From Cerina litoralis (lineage in GTDB: Bacteria; Bacteroidota; Bacteroidia; Flavobacteriales; Flavobacteriaceae), in the NCBI GenBank assembly GCA_022008415.1, contig JAIRBC010000010.1, positions 62,001 through 126,000 of the forward strand: 64,000 bases of DNA. Direction: 5' to 3'. A program made the translations under genes and the position numbers. Of the stretch, positions 63,346-64,000 are shown one piece after another (the stretch's first letter is position 1; each line of letters begins with the position of its first letter). The notes beneath the pieces were generated by a model. That model was not told where the DNA came from and ran no database searches. It saw only the letters and a program-made list of their open reading frames with translations.

Positions 63346-63907
63346 GGGATAGTTCCAACAAAGGGTGAAATTAACCATAATATGCCAGTTCCAAAAATGA
63401 CGATTTTAGTATTTATGAACATTTACGATCAACGCGATGGCATTGGCAATTTTAAATCCACTTCCCAGTCCCTACGTTAACCTTTTTGCAAGCGGATAGG
63501 TTCCCAGTTGTAATTAGGGGGTAGCCGCAGCTTTTCGGTAACTTACTCTTTTCCGGGACTTTTTGGGAGAGGGAGATCATGTAGATATCAAGAGCGGGAA
63601 TTGGCGTACCACGCCACCTGTGGGCACCTATTTTGACGGGAGGGATGTAATGTTGTAGGGAAATTAAAAAATAGCTAGCTTTGGCCCCATTATACTCCTG
63701 TTATTATAAAATCCGGGAGAATCGGGTCAAATCCAAATTTTTCCATGCAAGGCAAAATTTTGAGGCATAGCCGTTGATAGGGCTATAAATTTTAATGCCG
63801 CATGGCGTAATTTGATCCAGCTGAAATTCGGGTTTAAGAGTGGCCGGGGTATAAACCATAAAGATTGTTTTTAAAATTTTTGATGACAACTTAATATGTT
63901 TTACACT
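63346..63907. other. Intergenic region, no gene seen
   Basis: These 562 bases separate the helicase start from the divergent gene at the right edge and hold both promoters. A 61-codon minus-strand frame at 63704-63889 has unremarkable composition and no recognisable similarity. No RNA gene or strong hairpin was found. Confidence 0.45.
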
Positions 63908-64000
63908 ATGAAAAAGATTACAGTTCCGGTCCTGCTTTTAATGTTGGCGACCACCTTGGTCCATGCACAGAGAAAAAGTGACCTTCTAAAAGAAATCGAC
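63908..64000 (+). CDS. Start of a secreted protein (3' end beyond the window)
   Basis: Only 31 codons are visible: a signal peptide (MKKITVPVLLLMLATTLVHA) cleaved before QRKSDLLKEID, where the mature protein would begin with Gln. The charged helical start suggests a coiled coil following, but the family cannot be named from this fragment. Confidence 0.75.
   Translation, partial: MKKITVPVLLLMLATTLVHAQRKSDLLKEID

Noticed and set aside
63704..63889. A 61-codon minus-strand frame in the helicase spacer
   Set aside because: No start context, no recognisable motif, and ordinary spacer composition.
1..64000. tRNA, rRNA, tmRNA or prophage genes
   Set aside because: No conserved T-loop, rRNA segment, integrase, transposase or phage structural gene was recognised on either strand; a covariance search could still find a missed small RNA.

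Overview
The window reads as chromosome of a marine member of the Flavobacteriaceae (Bacteroidota), of the Zobellia/Maribacter/Arenibacter kind. The grounds are a gliding-motility lipoprotein (GldI), a LETM1-related protein typical of flavobacteria, TAnnTTTG-type promoter boxes, weak Shine-Dalgarno signals, and many lipoproteins with an LxxC lipobox. No rRNA, tRNA, CRISPR array, prophage or transposase gene was seen. The genus is inference.

Region 1 (1-10870, all minus strand) is a sulfated-fucose utilisation block, most likely for fucoidan-type polysaccharides. In transcription order it holds an AraC regulator, L-fuconate dehydratase, a GH29 alpha-L-fucosidase, an SDR dehydrogenase, an S1 sulfatase with a C-terminal PA14-like domain, a lipoprotein S1 sulfatase, an FAH-superfamily enzyme and a second GH29 fucosidase that runs off the left edge. 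Sulfatases and fucosidases would release fucose outside the cytoplasm. The dehydratase, dehydrogenase and FAH enzyme form the lower part of the non-phosphorylative fucose route. Fucose dehydrogenase, lactonase, SusC/SusD and transporter genes are not in the window.

Region 2 (10900-31800) is mainly housekeeping: ribH with a TPR membrane protein, recF with a DciA-like gene, ndk, a DHH phosphoesterase, gldI with a cyclophilin-FKBP fusion lipoprotein, mazG, a MATE exporter, a PAP2 phosphatase overlapping a GT39 transferase, an orphan ABC ATPase with no ordinary start codon, and rmuC. An Nramp-like transporter without the metal-binding motif is paired with a Tat-exported TIM-barrel protein.

Region 3 (31900-36300) holds the oxidative pentose phosphate pathway: zwf and pgl on the minus strand, gnd divergent. 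Region 4 (36400-43330) holds small membrane proteins, a VOC protein, a glycosyltransferase, a DUF547 protein, a LETM1-related protein, and a SatD-DUF3307 pair. A tandem 28-bp repeat array covers the SatD start region. Further upstream lie an element with terminal inverted repeats (a shorter relative is at 31.2 kb) and a GC-rich, possibly structured leader before uvrA.

Region 5 (43330-64000) carries uvrA, a LOG-family protein, an M1-peptidase-like protein with a degenerate active site and an apparent C-terminal beta-barrel, a fused E1 alpha/beta 2-oxoacid dehydrogenase, holA back to back with a lone HsdR-N nuclease-like gene, an OmpA lipoprotein, tsaC, an esterase relic, a 1126-residue lipoprotein with a cytochrome c site, and a UvrD/PcrA helicase. 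A secreted protein begins at the right edge.

The least conventional signals are the 28-bp array at SatD, the paired inverted-repeat elements, the leader before uvrA, the inactivated M1-like/barrel protein, and the metal-motif-less Nramp relative.
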